Below, piece by piece: positions 16,184-24,439 of a DNA stretch of 38,702 bases. Source of the DNA: an uncultured Mucilaginibacter sp. GTDB taxonomy: Bacteria; Bacteroidota; Bacteroidia; Sphingobacteriales; Sphingobacteriaceae. The stretch covers positions 1 through 38,702 of the forward strand of contig NZ_CALMAT010000119.1 in NCBI RefSeq assembly GCF_937859865.1. The letters run 5' to 3'. The notes below the pieces were generated by a model, which worked only from the letters and a program-made list of their open reading frames with translations, ran no database searches and was not told the DNA's origin. Every line of letters starts with the position of its first letter. Position 1 is the stretch's first letter. The translations under genes were made by a program, and so were the position numbers.

Positions 16184-16256
16184 GATACTTCTTTTATGCC
16201 TTAAAAAACCGTGCCGAACAGTTGGGCCATACGTTTCCGTCATACTTCTTTTACAG
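16184..16256 (+). repeat. Two single repeat arms in direct orientation
   Basis: GATACTTCTTTTATGCC (16184-16200) and CATACTTCTTTTACAGC (16240-16256) are direct, not inverted, copies of the A-type arm. They lie between the divergent esterase and glycosidase genes. Confidence 0.65.
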
Positions 16257-16378
16257 CATCTTTTTTAGTGAAGGTGATTTTAACACCTGGCAAACACTTT
16301 TCCACATTGGCCTTTTTAAAAAACCAAAAGTTATTTTACAAGTTAAATATTATAGTGTACCAGATAAACACTTAAAAC

Positions 16379-16383
16379 AGGAG
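16379..16383 (+). promoter_or_regulatory. Clear Shine-Dalgarno sequence before the GH1 fusion gene
   Basis: AGGAG lies four bases before the ATG at 16388. Strong Shine-Dalgarno sequences are rare in this window, and this one supports the chosen start. Confidence 0.5.
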
Positions 16384-16387
16384 CGTT

Positions 16388-18577
16388 ATGCTTACACAAA
16401 GACCATTAGAAATTTGGGGCGGAATTGAGGGGACTATCAACCGCGTTGGAGATAATTACATTGACCAGTCGGAGTTTTCCGGCCATTACAACCGCGAAAC
16501 GGATATAGATTTAATCGCTTCTTTGGGCATCAAAATGTTGCGCTACCCGGTTTTGTGGGAAAAACATCAGCCCAAAAAAGACACTGAAATTGATTGGAGC
16601 TTTACCGAACGCAACTTACTTCGGCTAAAAAAACTGAATGTAGAACCAATTGCCGGTTTGGTGCACCATGGCAGCGGGCCAACTTTTGTCAATTTTTTTG
16701 ACGGCAGTTTTGAACAAGGCGTTGCCGATTATGCCAAACTTGTTGCCAAAAAATTTCCCTGGCTCGAATATTATACGCCGGTAAACGAACCGCTTACAAC
16801 AGCACGTTTTTGCGGTTTGTACGGCCATTGGTATCCGCACAAAAAAGATGCATACTCTTTTTACCGGGTACTTTTGAGCGAATGCAAAGCGACTATCATG
16901 GCGATGGAGGCCATTCGGGAAGTCAACCCAAATGCAAAACTGATTCAGACGGAAGATTTAGGCAAAGTTTACAGCACACCGCTGTTGAAGTATCAGGCCG
17001 ATTTTGAAAACGAACGCCGCTGGCTTTCTTACGATTTGATCACCGGAACGCTAACGCCAGACAAAACGATGTACAAATTCCTGACCGGGATGGGTTTTAA
17101 AAACCAAGAGCTGGATTACTTTTTAGAGAATCACTGCAAACCGGACATCGTCGGCTTTAATTACTACATCACTTCCGAACGTTACCTGGACGAAAACCTG
17201 CAAAAGTATCCACAGCACGTTCATGGCGGCAACGGACGCCATCAATATGCTGATGTTGAGGTTGTCCGAGTTCCTTACCAACAAAAAACAGGGCCATCGG
17301 TATTGCTAAAAGAAGCGTGGGAAAGGTATAAATTACCGCTTGCCATTACCGAGTGCCATTTGCATTGCACGCGCGAAGAACAAATGCGTTGGTTCCATGA
17401 AATGTGGGAAACGGCAAACCAGTTGCAAGCCAATGGCGTGGACATCCGTGCTTTAACGGCCTGGGCCATTTTAGGCACTTATGGTTGGAACAAGTTGGTA
17501 ACCAAACCCTGGGGATTGTACGAGCCGGGCGTTTTTAACCTTCGTTCTGGTAAACCGCGGCCTACGGCAATGGTTAAACTGATCCGTGAACTATCAAAAA
17601 ATAAAGTTTATCAGCAACCGGTTTTAAAAACTTTTGGCTGGTGGAAACAGGAAAAAAGGATCGCTTATCCGGATGCCAACGTTTTCAGGATCAATAATTT
17701 AAAACCTGTATCGCATAGTCAACCTGTTTTAGTTTTAGGCAAATTTGCTTCAATAGAAACTGCATATGAAAAGATTTGCGCGGACAGAAGTATCCATTGC
17801 GTGGTTCATAACCAAATTGGTTTGGTTAATCAAGTTGAATTTGAAAAACTGATCCGGGATATCAATCCTTGGGCAATTATTAACCTACAGGAATATGCGG
17901 ATTTGGAGCTGGCAGAACAAAACCCGGAAAACTGCTTCAAAATAAATACGGACACAGCTTTGCTTTTGGCCGAAGCTTGTAAAAAGAACGCCATTAAACT
18001 CGTTACTTTTTCTTCTGCATCTGTTTTTAATGGAGAAAAAGAAGAAGCATATTTAGAAACAGATGCCGTTTCACCAAGAAATATTTTCGGCCAAAGCAAA
18101 GTAAAGACAGAAGAAATGTTGCTGCAACACTTCCCCGAAACCTTGATTGTTCGCGTTGGAAAATTGTTCAGTCCTTGGGAAAGCAGCGGTTTTATTTCGA
18201 AAATTTTAAACCGGATCAAGGAAGGAAGGACGGTTGAAGCAGCAAACGACAATTTAATTTCGCTGACCTACGTACCGGATTTGGTGCACGAAACTTTAAA
18301 CATTTTACTGGACGACGAATGTGGTATTGTCCATGCAGCCAACCAGGGGCAAACAACAGATGCCAACTTAGCCCGAAAAGCAGCACAATTTGCCCGATTG
18401 AATGACAGTTTGGTAAAAGGCGTACCGGCAGCAAAATTACAGCAAAAGATACCCGCACCACAAAACGCTACGCTGCAAAGTGAAAAAGGTGTTTTGTTGC
18501 CCGAGTTTGAAAGTGCCTTAAAACACTATTTGGAAATTACGGATCAGGTATTTTTAGCAGACAAAATAGCGGTGTAA
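16388..18577 (+). CDS. GH1 family glycosidase fused to an RmlD-like sugar-nucleotide SDR domain
   Basis: The 729-residue protein has two parts. Residues 1-430 resemble family 1 glycosidases: PVNEP with the acid/base Glu134 and ITECH with the probable nucleophile Glu322, in the usual order. Residues 440-715 resemble dTDP-4-dehydrorhamnose reductase (RmlD-like SDR), with FSSASVFNG at 541-549 and PRNIFGQSK at 563-571. In the SDR part the Gly-rich NAD loop is missing (LVLGKFASIE) and the catalytic Tyr is Phe567, though Lys571 is kept. So the glycosidase may be active while the second domain probably only binds a sugar or nucleotide sugar (inference). No signal peptide is visible, so a cytoplasmic role is likely. 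Confidence 0.8.
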   Translation: MLTQRPLEIWGGIEGTINRVGDNYIDQSEFSGHYNRETDIDLIASLGIKMLRYPVLWEKHQPKKDTEIDWSFTERNLLRLKKLNVEPIAGLVHHGSGPTFVNFFDGSFEQGVADYAKLVAKKFPWLEYYTPVNEPLTTARFCGLYGHWYPHKKDAYSFYRVLLSECKATIMAMEAIREVNPNAKLIQTEDLGKVYSTPLLKYQADFENERRWLSYDLITGTLTPDKTMYKFLTGMGFKNQELDYFLENHCKPDIVGFNYYITSERYLDENLQKYPQHVHGGNGRHQYADVEVVRVPYQQKTGPSVLLKEAWERYKLPLAITECHLHCTREEQMRWFHEMWETANQLQANGVDIRALTAWAILGTYGWNKLVTKPWGLYEPGVFNLRSGKPRPTAMVKLIRELSKNKVYQQPVLKTFGWWKQEKRIAYPDANVFRINNLKPVSHSQPVLVLGKFASIETAYEKICADRSIHCVVHNQIGLVNQVEFEKLIRDINPWAIINLQEYADLELAEQNPENCFKINTDTALLLAEACKKNAIKLVTFSSASVFNGEKEEAYLETDAVSPRNIFGQSKVKTEEMLLQHFPETLIVRVGKLFSPWESSGFISKILNRIKEGRTVEAANDNLISLTYVPDLVHETLNILLDDECGIVHAANQGQTTDANLARKAAQFARLNDSLVKGVPAAKLQQKIPAPQNATLQSEKGVLLPEFESALKHYLEITDQVFLADKIAV

Positions 18578-18583
18578 TTTTAT

Positions 18584-18645
18584 AATGCTTCTTTTACCGG
18601 CATAAATTTGACATCCACTAAAAAAATGCCGGTAAAAGAAGCATC
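18584..18645. repeat. Paired hairpin repeat between convergent genes
   Basis: AATGCTTCTTTTACCGGCAT faces ATGCCGGTAAAAGAAGCATC, a stem of about 19 bp with about 22 bases between the arms. It sits 6 bases behind the GH1 fusion stop and 13 bases before the stop of the convergent TPR gene, so it may serve as their shared terminator. Confidence 0.85.
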
Positions 18646-18658
18646 CTGTTGCGGCAAC

Positions 18659-19810
18659 TTATCTGCTCAGTTCTTTAATCCGGCTGCGTGTAAAATCTAC
18701 ATAAACCTGCTCTTTGACCGGCGGTTTTGCCTTGAGATATTTCTTATAAAATTTTACAGCATTGGCTTTATCGTGCAGCCCTTTGTCATACAATCCGGCT
18801 AAATTATAATACGTAATGGCTTTTTCTTTAAAAAACAAACCTTTTTGGTAAGCTACAGCTTCATTTTTAAACTGTTTGTTTAAGTCGTAGGTGTCGGCCA
18901 TTTCATCATAATATACATCTGTGTTTGGCGAAATGGCTTGCATCAACGTTTTGTCGTAATATTCTACCGCCTGTTTGTACCGCTTTAAAGCCTTAAAACT
19001 TCTGGCCGATAAATAACAAATCCTTTCTGTCTGGGCATCCACAGGCATTGCCAAAAAAGTTTCTAAAGCACAAGTGTGGTTTTTTGTCATAAAATATGAG
19101 GTGCCAAGCATGTTTTGCACTTCCAAAGAAGCGTTGCCCAATTCTACCAGCTTTAAACAAGTACCAATAGTTTCTTTAAACCGATTGTTGATGTAAGTTA
19201 GTTTTGCCAACGAACGCAACAAAAGCAAATTGGTAGAATCGGCCAGTAAAGCAATTTTCAAAATTGGTTCGGCTTGTTTAAACCTTTTCATATTCATCAG
19301 CAGCAAACTTAAATCTGCGGCTACATCTGGCTCTTGCGGATTAATTTTATTAGCCGTTTGCCAGCTTGAAATCGCTTTTTCAGTTTCACCTTTATCCGAA
19401 TACAAGTTGCCTAACTGCTTATAAACCGAAAAGTTGGTTTTATCCAACGCAATCACTTTTTCAAAATAAAACAAAGCTTTCGTGTTATTTTCCCGCCTGA
19501 TCTGGATATTGGCCAAATTTAACAAAACAGGAATACTGGCAGAATCTTGCTGGTAAATACGCAAATAGTAGCTCTCGGCATCCAACAGTTTCCCGGCCAT
19601 TTGATTGGCATAAGCAAAACGGCCAAGTACTTTTAAATTGGTAACCGGTTCGGGATAATTTTTTTTCAGGTAATTAACCGCTTCTGTGTAACGCTGGTTT
19701 TGGTACAAATCAATCAAAACAGCATCGTTTGGCGTGTTTGTTTGCGCTTTTATTTCATTTTTGAAAATCAAAAACGCAGCAGTTATCAACAAAAAAGTAT
19801 AGGTTTTCAT
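18659..19810 (-). CDS. Secreted tetratricopeptide-repeat protein
   Basis: The 383-residue protein begins with a signal peptide (MKTYTFLLITAAFLIF, cleavage after EIKAQ near residue 23). The rest is built from TPR units of about 34 residues, e.g. around AKLLDAESYYLRIYQQD, NTKALFYFEKVIALDKTN and TEKAISSWQTANKINPQE. TPR proteins bind partner proteins; the partner is unknown. It is expected in the periplasm. It is preceded by a good candidate promoter and is separated from the upstream metallo-beta-lactamase gene by a hairpin repeat, so it is probably its own unit. Confidence 0.8.
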   Translation of the reverse strand: MKTYTFLLITAAFLIFKNEIKAQTNTPNDAVLIDLYQNQRYTEAVNYLKKNYPEPVTNLKVLGRFAYANQMAGKLLDAESYYLRIYQQDSASIPVLLNLANIQIRRENNTKALFYFEKVIALDKTNFSVYKQLGNLYSDKGETEKAISSWQTANKINPQEPDVAADLSLLLMNMKRFKQAEPILKIALLADSTNLLLLRSLAKLTYINNRFKETIGTCLKLVELGNASLEVQNMLGTSYFMTKNHTCALETFLAMPVDAQTERICYLSARSFKALKRYKQAVEYYDKTLMQAISPNTDVYYDEMADTYDLNKQFKNEAVAYQKGLFFKEKAITYYNLAGLYDKGLHDKANAVKFYKKYLKAKPPVKEQVYVDFTRSRIKELSR

Positions 19811-19828
19811 AAAGCAACATTAATTTAA

Positions 19829-19860
19829 CTAAGCTATTAGTTTATTAACGCTTTTCAAAA
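19829..19860 (-). promoter_or_regulatory. Candidate promoter of the TPR gene
   Basis: On the minus strand TTTTG is followed after 19 bases by TAGCTTAG, close to the Bacteroidota pattern TTTG-N19-TAnnTTTG. The -7 box lies about 19 bases before the start codon at 19810. Confidence 0.4.
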
Positions 19861-19880
19861 TTAAATCTGCAGTTTTTGTT

Positions 19881-19954
19881 GATGCTTCTTTTATCGTGCA
19901 TTTTTTGGTATTGGTTTCTGAAAATGCCGAAAAACAACCGATAAAAGAAGCATT
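19881..19954. repeat. Paired hairpin repeat
   Basis: GATGCTTCTTTTATCG faces CGATAAAAGAAGCATT, a 16-bp stem with an AT-rich centre that contains a smaller GTGCATTTTT / AAAATGC pair. It lies 10 bases beyond the metallo-beta-lactamase stop codon, in a terminator-like position. Confidence 0.85.
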
Positions 19955-19963
19955 TGCCCAAAT

Positions 19964-20803
19964 TCAAAATAACGATAACTGCATTTTTGACTGCTCTTTT
20001 ACAGTTGGTTTGTTTGAAGCTTGTTTTTTTAAAAACGATCCGTCTATTAAATAAACCGCCGTTTCTGCATCGCGCGAAGCCACGATAATTTCTGTCCCTT
20101 TGGCACAACCTTCAAACAATTGTTGCACCAATTTTGGGCAATTGTTGTCTTTTGAAAGGTGCGACAACAGTAAATGACCCATAAATTCCGGCTTGTGCCG
20201 GGTGAAAACCTGCAAAGCCTGCGCGTTGGATAAATGCCCTTTTCCACCACGGATGCGGTGTTTTAAATGGTACGGATAACGGCCGTTCATCAGCATTTCG
20301 TCATCGTAATTGGCTTCTAAAAAAGCGGCGTGGCATTGTTTAAAATGATGGATCAATTGTTTGCAGGCAAAACCAATATCCGTAAAAACACCAACTTTAA
20401 TACGGTTACAACCGATCACAAAGCTATGCGGCTCGATGGCATCGTGTAGTTTTGGGAAAGCTAAAATTTCCAGTCCGCCAATTTGTACCGGTTTTGTAAT
20501 GCAAAAAGGTTTGGTCAGGTGTTCTTCCAAAACTAAGCGGCTATTCAGTTTTGTTTTTGGGGTGATGTAAACCGGCAAACTATATTTCCGCGACAACACT
20601 TCCACGCCTCGGATATGGTCGGTATGTTCGTGGGAAATAAAAATAGCCTTTACTTTATCAAAACCCAAACCCAAACGCTTCATCCGTTTTTCGGTTTCTA
20701 AACATGAAATCCCGGCATCTACCAACACCGCTTCCTGCGCATTGCCGATGTAATAACAGTTGCCGTTGCTGCCCGAATTTAAGGAGGAAATGAATAAAGA
20801 CAT
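19964..20803 (-). CDS. Metallo-beta-lactamase fold hydrolase, WalJ/YycJ-like
   Basis: The 279-residue protein opens with SSLNSGSNGNCYYIG, the typical WalJ/YycJ start, and has the metal motif HEHTDH with His58, His60, Asp62 and His63. KGHLSNAQA, a hallmark of this subfamily, and a later HLLLSHLSKDNN follow. Members are cytoplasmic two-metal phosphodiesterase-type enzymes, with exonuclease or DNA-repair roles suggested in Firmicutes; the substrate here is not readable. The last 20 residues are a Lys-rich tail. It starts 65 bases downstream of the pentapeptide gene on the same strand. Confidence 0.85.
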   Translation of the reverse strand: MSLFISSLNSGSNGNCYYIGNAQEAVLVDAGISCLETEKRMKRLGLGFDKVKAIFISHEHTDHIRGVEVLSRKYSLPVYITPKTKLNSRLVLEEHLTKPFCITKPVQIGGLEILAFPKLHDAIEPHSFVIGCNRIKVGVFTDIGFACKQLIHHFKQCHAAFLEANYDDEMLMNGRYPYHLKHRIRGGKGHLSNAQALQVFTRHKPEFMGHLLLSHLSKDNNCPKLVQQLFEGCAKGTEIIVASRDAETAVYLIDGSFLKKQASNKPTVKEQSKMQLSLF

Positions 20804-20868
20804 GGAACTGCAAAGTAACTGGTTATGGTTTGGTTATCCATTGGTTTTACTGGTTTTTTTAGCAATAA

Positions 20869-21447
20869 TTAAGGAACGATGACCAAATCGTAACGGTATA
20901 AAAGCCCGGCCAAATCATGCGCGGCAAACTTCGCTTTTTTCAGGTTGTTCATTTCCGGGTCAATCATAAAATTTTTGCAGGAAGTAAAATCAACCGTGCT
21001 TAAATTGGTTTGATCGAAAACAGCTTCATACAAATCACAATTGATGAATTTGCTTTTGCTAAGGTCGGCGCGGGTAAAATTTACGCTGTGCAGCTTGCAG
21101 TTTTCAAAACGGCTGGCGTTCATTTTTTTCTGGTCAAAAGAAGCATATTCCAGGTTGCAATCTATAAAGCAAACGGCAAAACCAAAATCGCGCGTACGCG
21201 AAAAGTTGGTGCCCAGCAATTTGCAGCCGCTGAAAACCAGATTGTTCATTTTGCAACTGTCTGCATTGATGTTGCTGAAGTTGCAGTTTTTGAAAACACA
21301 ATCGGTAAAGTTGTAATGCGAGAAAGAAGCGAAGGAGCAGTTGACGAGTTCACAATCTTCAAAATCGCGCCTTTCGGGTTTCTGCAAAGCAAAATCTATG
21401 TTTTGTAAAACTTCTTTTTCTGGTGTTGGGCCTTTCATCGGCTGCAA
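20869..21447 (-). CDS. Pentapeptide-repeat protein (Qnr/McbG-like fold)
   Basis: The 192-residue protein consists largely of pentapeptide repeats of the A(D/N)LXX type, read as units such as NCSFA, DCVFK, NCNFS, GCKLL, GTNFS, DCNLE, YASFD and DCDLY-like steps from about residue 30 to 160, folding as a right-handed quadrilateral beta-helix. The C-terminal stretch IDPEMNNLKKAKFAA followed by LAGLLYRYDLVI is typical of the Qnr/McbG-like branch. These proteins can mimic DNA and bind gyrase, but many have no known function. Starts at 21447 or 21438 (second ATG) are both possible. The gene is cytoplasmic; no signal peptide. Confidence 0.8.
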   Translation of the reverse strand: MQPMKGPTPEKEVLQNIDFALQKPERRDFEDCELVNCSFASFSHYNFTDCVFKNCNFSNINADSCKMNNLVFSGCKLLGTNFSRTRDFGFAVCFIDCNLEYASFDQKKMNASRFENCKLHSVNFTRADLSKSKFINCDLYEAVFDQTNLSTVDFTSCKNFMIDPEMNNLKKAKFAAHDLAGLLYRYDLVIVP

Positions 21448-21469
21448 ACCTATTCAAAAAAAAGGTTGG

Positions 21470-21482
21470 TAAAAGAAGCATC
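21470..21482 (-). repeat. Single repeat arm
   Basis: TAAAAGAAGCATC matches the G-type right arm exactly. It lies in the 45-base gap between the MtfA-like stop codon and the pentapeptide start. Confidence 0.65.
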
Positions 21483-21492
21483 GGCAAAAATT

Positions 21493-22272
21493 TTAGCCTT
21501 CCTTTTCCTCCAAAAAAACCTTACTCAACATGTCGTACAGTTCCGGGTGTTTTTGTTTCAATTTTTCGGGCTTCCCAAAAAAATATTCGGAAGTTACGGC
21601 GAAGAACTCGGCCTCGTTGGTCATGGCGTACGGGTTGATGTCTGATTTTCCGTTCTCCATTTTTTTGATTTCGCGGTGTACCAGTTTCATCCAGGGTTCG
21701 GCATATTCAGGCGGCAAAAGCTGTTCGGGCACGCCGTCGGTTGCACCGTCTTCCTGGTCAAGCAAATGCACAAACTCATGAATCCCTACATTTTCAGCTC
21801 CCGCAGAAGCAGAAAAACCTTTCCGCAAAGCTGCGCGCGAAAGCAGCATTTGCCCGTTCATAAAACCGCTGCCAACCATGCCTGCCATTTCGCCTTTTCC
21901 TTCATCAAATTTAAAATCATTATTAAAGGCATCGGGATATAAAACAACATTGGTGAGGTGCGGGTAACGCCAGTTTTTAAACCTGAAAATCGGGATCAAG
22001 GCACTGGAAGCAACCAACACTCGGTCTAAATCTTCCAGCTCAAAACCAACGCCTTCCAAATGGGTTTCCTGCAAAAAAGCCACTGCCCTCAAAACAAAGC
22101 TTTCCTGCTGTTCCGGGTTCAGTTGCCGGTAAAAAGCCACATGTTGCTGCAAAAGCTGCTTGTAACTTTCTGTTTGTTCCGGTTGAATGACGGGTTCTGC
22201 CTTTTGCTTGTTCAGAAACAGATAAGCCATAAACAAAAGGACGGGCAAGGCAAGGATTAAATAAAGCATCAA
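21493..22272 (-). CDS. Zinc-dependent peptidase, MtfA (M90) family
   Basis: The 259-residue protein has an N-terminal membrane anchor (residues 2-20) and a soluble zinc-peptidase domain. The zinc motif is HEFVH at 165-169 inside NVGIHEFVHLLDQEDG, and the downstream acid is in NEAEFFAVTSEYFF, both hallmarks of MtfA (Mlc titration factor A). In E. coli MtfA binds the repressor Mlc and has aminopeptidase activity; no Mlc homologue is visible here, so only the peptidase fold is claimed. The membrane anchor is absent from the E. coli protein but is known in Bacteroidota members. Confidence 0.88.
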   Translation of the reverse strand: MMLYLILALPVLLFMAYLFLNKQKAEPVIQPEQTESYKQLLQQHVAFYRQLNPEQQESFVLRAVAFLQETHLEGVGFELEDLDRVLVASSALIPIFRFKNWRYPHLTNVVLYPDAFNNDFKFDEGKGEMAGMVGSGFMNGQMLLSRAALRKGFSASAGAENVGIHEFVHLLDQEDGATDGVPEQLLPPEYAEPWMKLVHREIKKMENGKSDINPYAMTNEAEFFAVTSEYFFGKPEKLKQKHPELYDMLSKVFLEEKEG

Positions 22273-22278
22273 TTTTGA

Positions 22279-22302
22279 TTTTTATGCGGTAAAAGAAGCA
22301 TT
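22279..22302 (-). repeat. Single repeat arm upstream of the MtfA-like gene
   Basis: TTTTATGCGGTAAAAGAAGC then ATT: a G-type right arm in which CCGG is shortened to CGG. It lies six bases before the start codon at 22272, so it would be inside or next to the leader. Confidence 0.6.
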
Positions 22303-22534
22303 CGTTTTTGTTGAAGGATAAGGATTATATAAGCGGCTTTGTTTAGGCAGAGATCAAGAAAATGCCTTTTTTAAATTTGCTGCTCCTTTAAAATCTGCTT
22401 GTTGCCTATTTGCATCAGCGTGGGTTTGCTTCCATTTAAACTGTCATCACATTTTCAATTAAACGTTACAACAAGGTTTTAAATTTAGTGCAGGTAAAAA
22501 TAGTATTAGCTTTAACGCACCAAATGTTTTGAAT

Positions 22535-23272
22535 ATGAAAAACAGTTTTACTTTTTTACTCCTATCAGCCGCGATTTTAATATTGGGAAGCTGCAACCAC
22601 GGCCCCGGAAACACCAGCACAAAAAAGACAAAGAAAAGGCAACCAGTTAATTACGCCAATTATATAATTGAAATAATTACCTGTAAAACCAGAAAAGATA
22701 TCCGCCAAGCAGAATATGTACGCTTGGACTCGTTGGTGCAGCAACTTTATGTTCAAAAGCAGCCCGGTTATATCAGCAGCGAAAGCGGCGTTGACCAAAA
22801 AGGCAACTGGCTGGTGGTTTTATCGTGGGATAATATAGCACATGCAGATGCCGGCCGGCAAAAATTTTTACAAAACCCTTTGTGGACAGGTGTACAAAAA
22901 CTGATTGACACGACCACTTTAAACCGCAAACGTTTTGTGGTAAAAGAAGACCACAGCAACTCGTTAAAAGACCAAAAGCCTTATGTAATTGAGTTGGCCA
23001 CTTTTAAAGAAAAACGCCAGGTTGTGCGTGATACTTTTGAGAAACGGGACCAGCAGGTGGAAGCCGAATACATCAGCAGGCAAACCGGTTACATCACGCG
23101 CCGCATTGGCGTTGCCCCAGATGGCGAGCGTTTGATGATGATTTATTGGAAAACTTTGACCGATGCCGACAACGGGATGAAGGAATTTTTAAAAGAACAA
23201 TCGGTAGCAGACTATGCTAAAATGATTGATTGGCCAACGGTGGACCTGAAGCGTTTTCAGGCAATAAATTAA
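22535..23272 (+). CDS. Lipoprotein with two tandem ABM-like (ferredoxin-like) domains
   Basis: The 245-residue protein begins with a lipoprotein signal (LLLSAAILILGSC, lipid-linked Cys about residue 19). Two similar halves of about 95 residues follow: YIIEIITCKTRKDIRQAEYV and YVIELATFKEKRQVVRDTFE each lead to a GYI.....GV core, a hydrophobic WDNIAHADAG or WKTLTDADNG segment, and end in LNRKRFVV or LKRFQAIN. This pattern recalls the antibiotic-biosynthesis-monooxygenase-like dimeric alpha/beta barrel fused in one chain. Function is unknown. The ATG at 22535 was chosen over the upstream TTG at 22529 because it gives a normal n-region. Confidence 0.7.
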   Translation: MKNSFTFLLLSAAILILGSCNHGPGNTSTKKTKKRQPVNYANYIIEIITCKTRKDIRQAEYVRLDSLVQQLYVQKQPGYISSESGVDQKGNWLVVLSWDNIAHADAGRQKFLQNPLWTGVQKLIDTTTLNRKRFVVKEDHSNSLKDQKPYVIELATFKEKRQVVRDTFEKRDQQVEAEYISRQTGYITRRIGVAPDGERLMMIYWKTLTDADNGMKEFLKEQSVADYAKMIDWPTVDLKRFQAIN

Positions 23273-23465
23273 GTTTTGGTATGTTTTGCTTTTGTGTAAA
23301 AATTTACGTTTTTCAGGTTTAATTTTAAACAAAATAAAAGTACGAAAATAAGCTATCAGCTAATAAAGTTTGGTTTAAGTAAATTGCAAATACAGCACAA
23401 CTATCTGCCTGAAAAACAAGTAGAAGTGTGGCAAAAAACCTACCCTTGCCTAACCTGTACGCTTT

Positions 23466-23876
23466 ATGAACACTGCCCAACCTGCAGATACCTGCCTGCT
23501 TGCCAATCTGCAAACTTCCATTTCCAACTGTTTAACCAGCTATGCGCAATATGTGCAAATGCTGCACCAAAACCAATTGCACAAAGAATACGGCTGGCAC
23601 AACCGCATTTGGACGATCCATGATGTAGAAGCACCGGCAAGCATCACCAACTTGGTGCTGCATTTGGAACTGGAACGAAAACTGTTTTTTGCCGCTCTGG
23701 AAAACGGTATCATTCGCCTTACCGATGCTTTGTATTCGATCAACTTGTATGAAAAAATCTGGCGGAACGCCTTGGACAAAAACGAAACCAACGCCACTAC
23801 GCACGTTTACATTTACAAAATGATTAGTGCCGGAGACGAACTGAACCACGCACTTGTCCGATTGACCAAAGCTTGA
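23466..23876 (+). CDS. Hypothetical protein
   Basis: The 136-residue protein is not recognised. It is predicted mostly helical, with an aromatic centre (GWHNRIWTIHDVEAPASITN) and no signal peptide or membrane segment. It begins 193 bases after the lipoprotein gene and is followed by a strong bidirectional terminator. A competing frame (23384-23623) has Cys-rich content but overlaps it and is shorter. Real coding is likely from length and smooth composition, but homologues were not checked. Confidence 0.55.
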   Translation: MNTAQPADTCLLANLQTSISNCLTSYAQYVQMLHQNQLHKEYGWHNRIWTIHDVEAPASITNLVLHLELERKLFFAALENGIIRLTDALYSINLYEKIWRNALDKNETNATTHVYIYKMISAGDELNHALVRLTKA

Positions 23877-23891
23877 TTTCACAGACATAAA

Positions 23892-23932
23892 AAAAGCGGG
23901 CGTATATAAATACAAACCCGCTTTTAAAATCC
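23892..23932. terminator. Bidirectional terminator
   Basis: AAAAGCGGG and CCCGCTTTT form a 9-bp GC-rich stem flanked by A and T runs, between the stops of the convergent genes at 23876 and 23952. Confidence 0.8.
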
Positions 23933-23951
23933 GGTTGTTTTGATTTAACGG

Positions 23952-24176
23952 TTAAACCTTGCGTGGCGGCAAATCAAAAGCTACGGCATTGTGTTCAAAA
24001 TGGCCTTTGTGCGAGCCATCGCAAAAAGGTTTATTGGTGGATAAACCGCATCGGCAAACCGAAACGATAGTCCTTCCCTGCAAACCGTAGTTGTTGCCCT
24101 GCATGTCCACAATCTCAAAATCGCCTTCTATTTTTACCGACCCGTTGTTGTTGATGGTTAGTTTTGTTGCTGCCAT
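23952..24176 (-). CDS. CDGSH iron-sulfur domain protein
   Basis: The 74-residue protein is a single CDGSH domain. The [2Fe-2S] ligands are Cys41, Cys43, Cys52 and His56 in CRCGLSTNKPFCDGSHKGHF, the exact C-x-C-x8-C-x3-H spacing. Such proteins hold a redox-active, partly labile [2Fe-2S] cluster (mitoNEET family); small bacterial forms are cytoplasmic with unknown partners. It is a single-gene unit convergent with the hypothetical gene before it and divergent from the DAC-like gene. Confidence 0.92.
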   Translation of the reverse strand: MAATKLTINNNGSVKIEGDFEIVDMQGNNYGLQGRTIVSVCRCGLSTNKPFCDGSHKGHFEHNAVAFDLPPRKV

Positions 24177-24302
24177 AGTTTTAATATTTTAAAGCAAAGG
24201 TAAACATTGCAAGGAAGAAGAAAAGCTTGCAGCGTGGCTTTGCTGTAATACAAACTGATTCTAAATTGGCTGCGTTAAACTGTCCTTCCATATCAACAAC
24301 GT

Positions 24303-24333
24303 ACACTGATTTTATGCCGGTAAAAGAAGTATC
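24303..24333 (-). repeat. Single repeat arm with extended conserved flank
   Basis: ACACTGATTTTATGCCGG runs into TAAAAGAAGTATC. The reverse complement of 163-193 carries the same extended sequence (ACACTGATTTTATGCCG), so the conserved unit is about 30 bases here. It lies in the gap between the divergent CDGSH and DAC-like genes. Confidence 0.65.
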
Positions 24334-24378
24334 GGCGGTTTAAAATAAAACAAACAACATTAGGCTGACATACGAAAC

Positions 24379-24409
24379 TTGCTTACCCGTTTAAATTAGG
24401 TTAGTTTTG
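24379..24409 (+). promoter_or_regulatory. Promoter of the DAC-like gene
   Basis: TTG at 24379-24381, a 20-base spacer and TAGTTTTG at 24402-24409 match the Bacteroidota -33 and TAnnTTTG -7 boxes. Transcription would start near 24416, which excludes a TTG start at 24407 and fits the ATG at 24440. Confidence 0.6.
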
Positions 24410-24439
24410 ATACAAACCTGCAAGCCACTGTCAGCCATA

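Noticed and set aside
16222-16428. 68-codon frame before the GH1 fusion
   Set aside because: It runs across repeat arms and overlaps the start of the clear GH1 gene, and it has no recognisable features.
23384-23623. Cys-rich 79-codon frame overlapping the hypothetical gene
   Set aside because: It resembles a zinc-ribbon only by its scattered Cys residues, runs into low-complexity sequence, and is weaker than the 136-residue frame that overlaps it.
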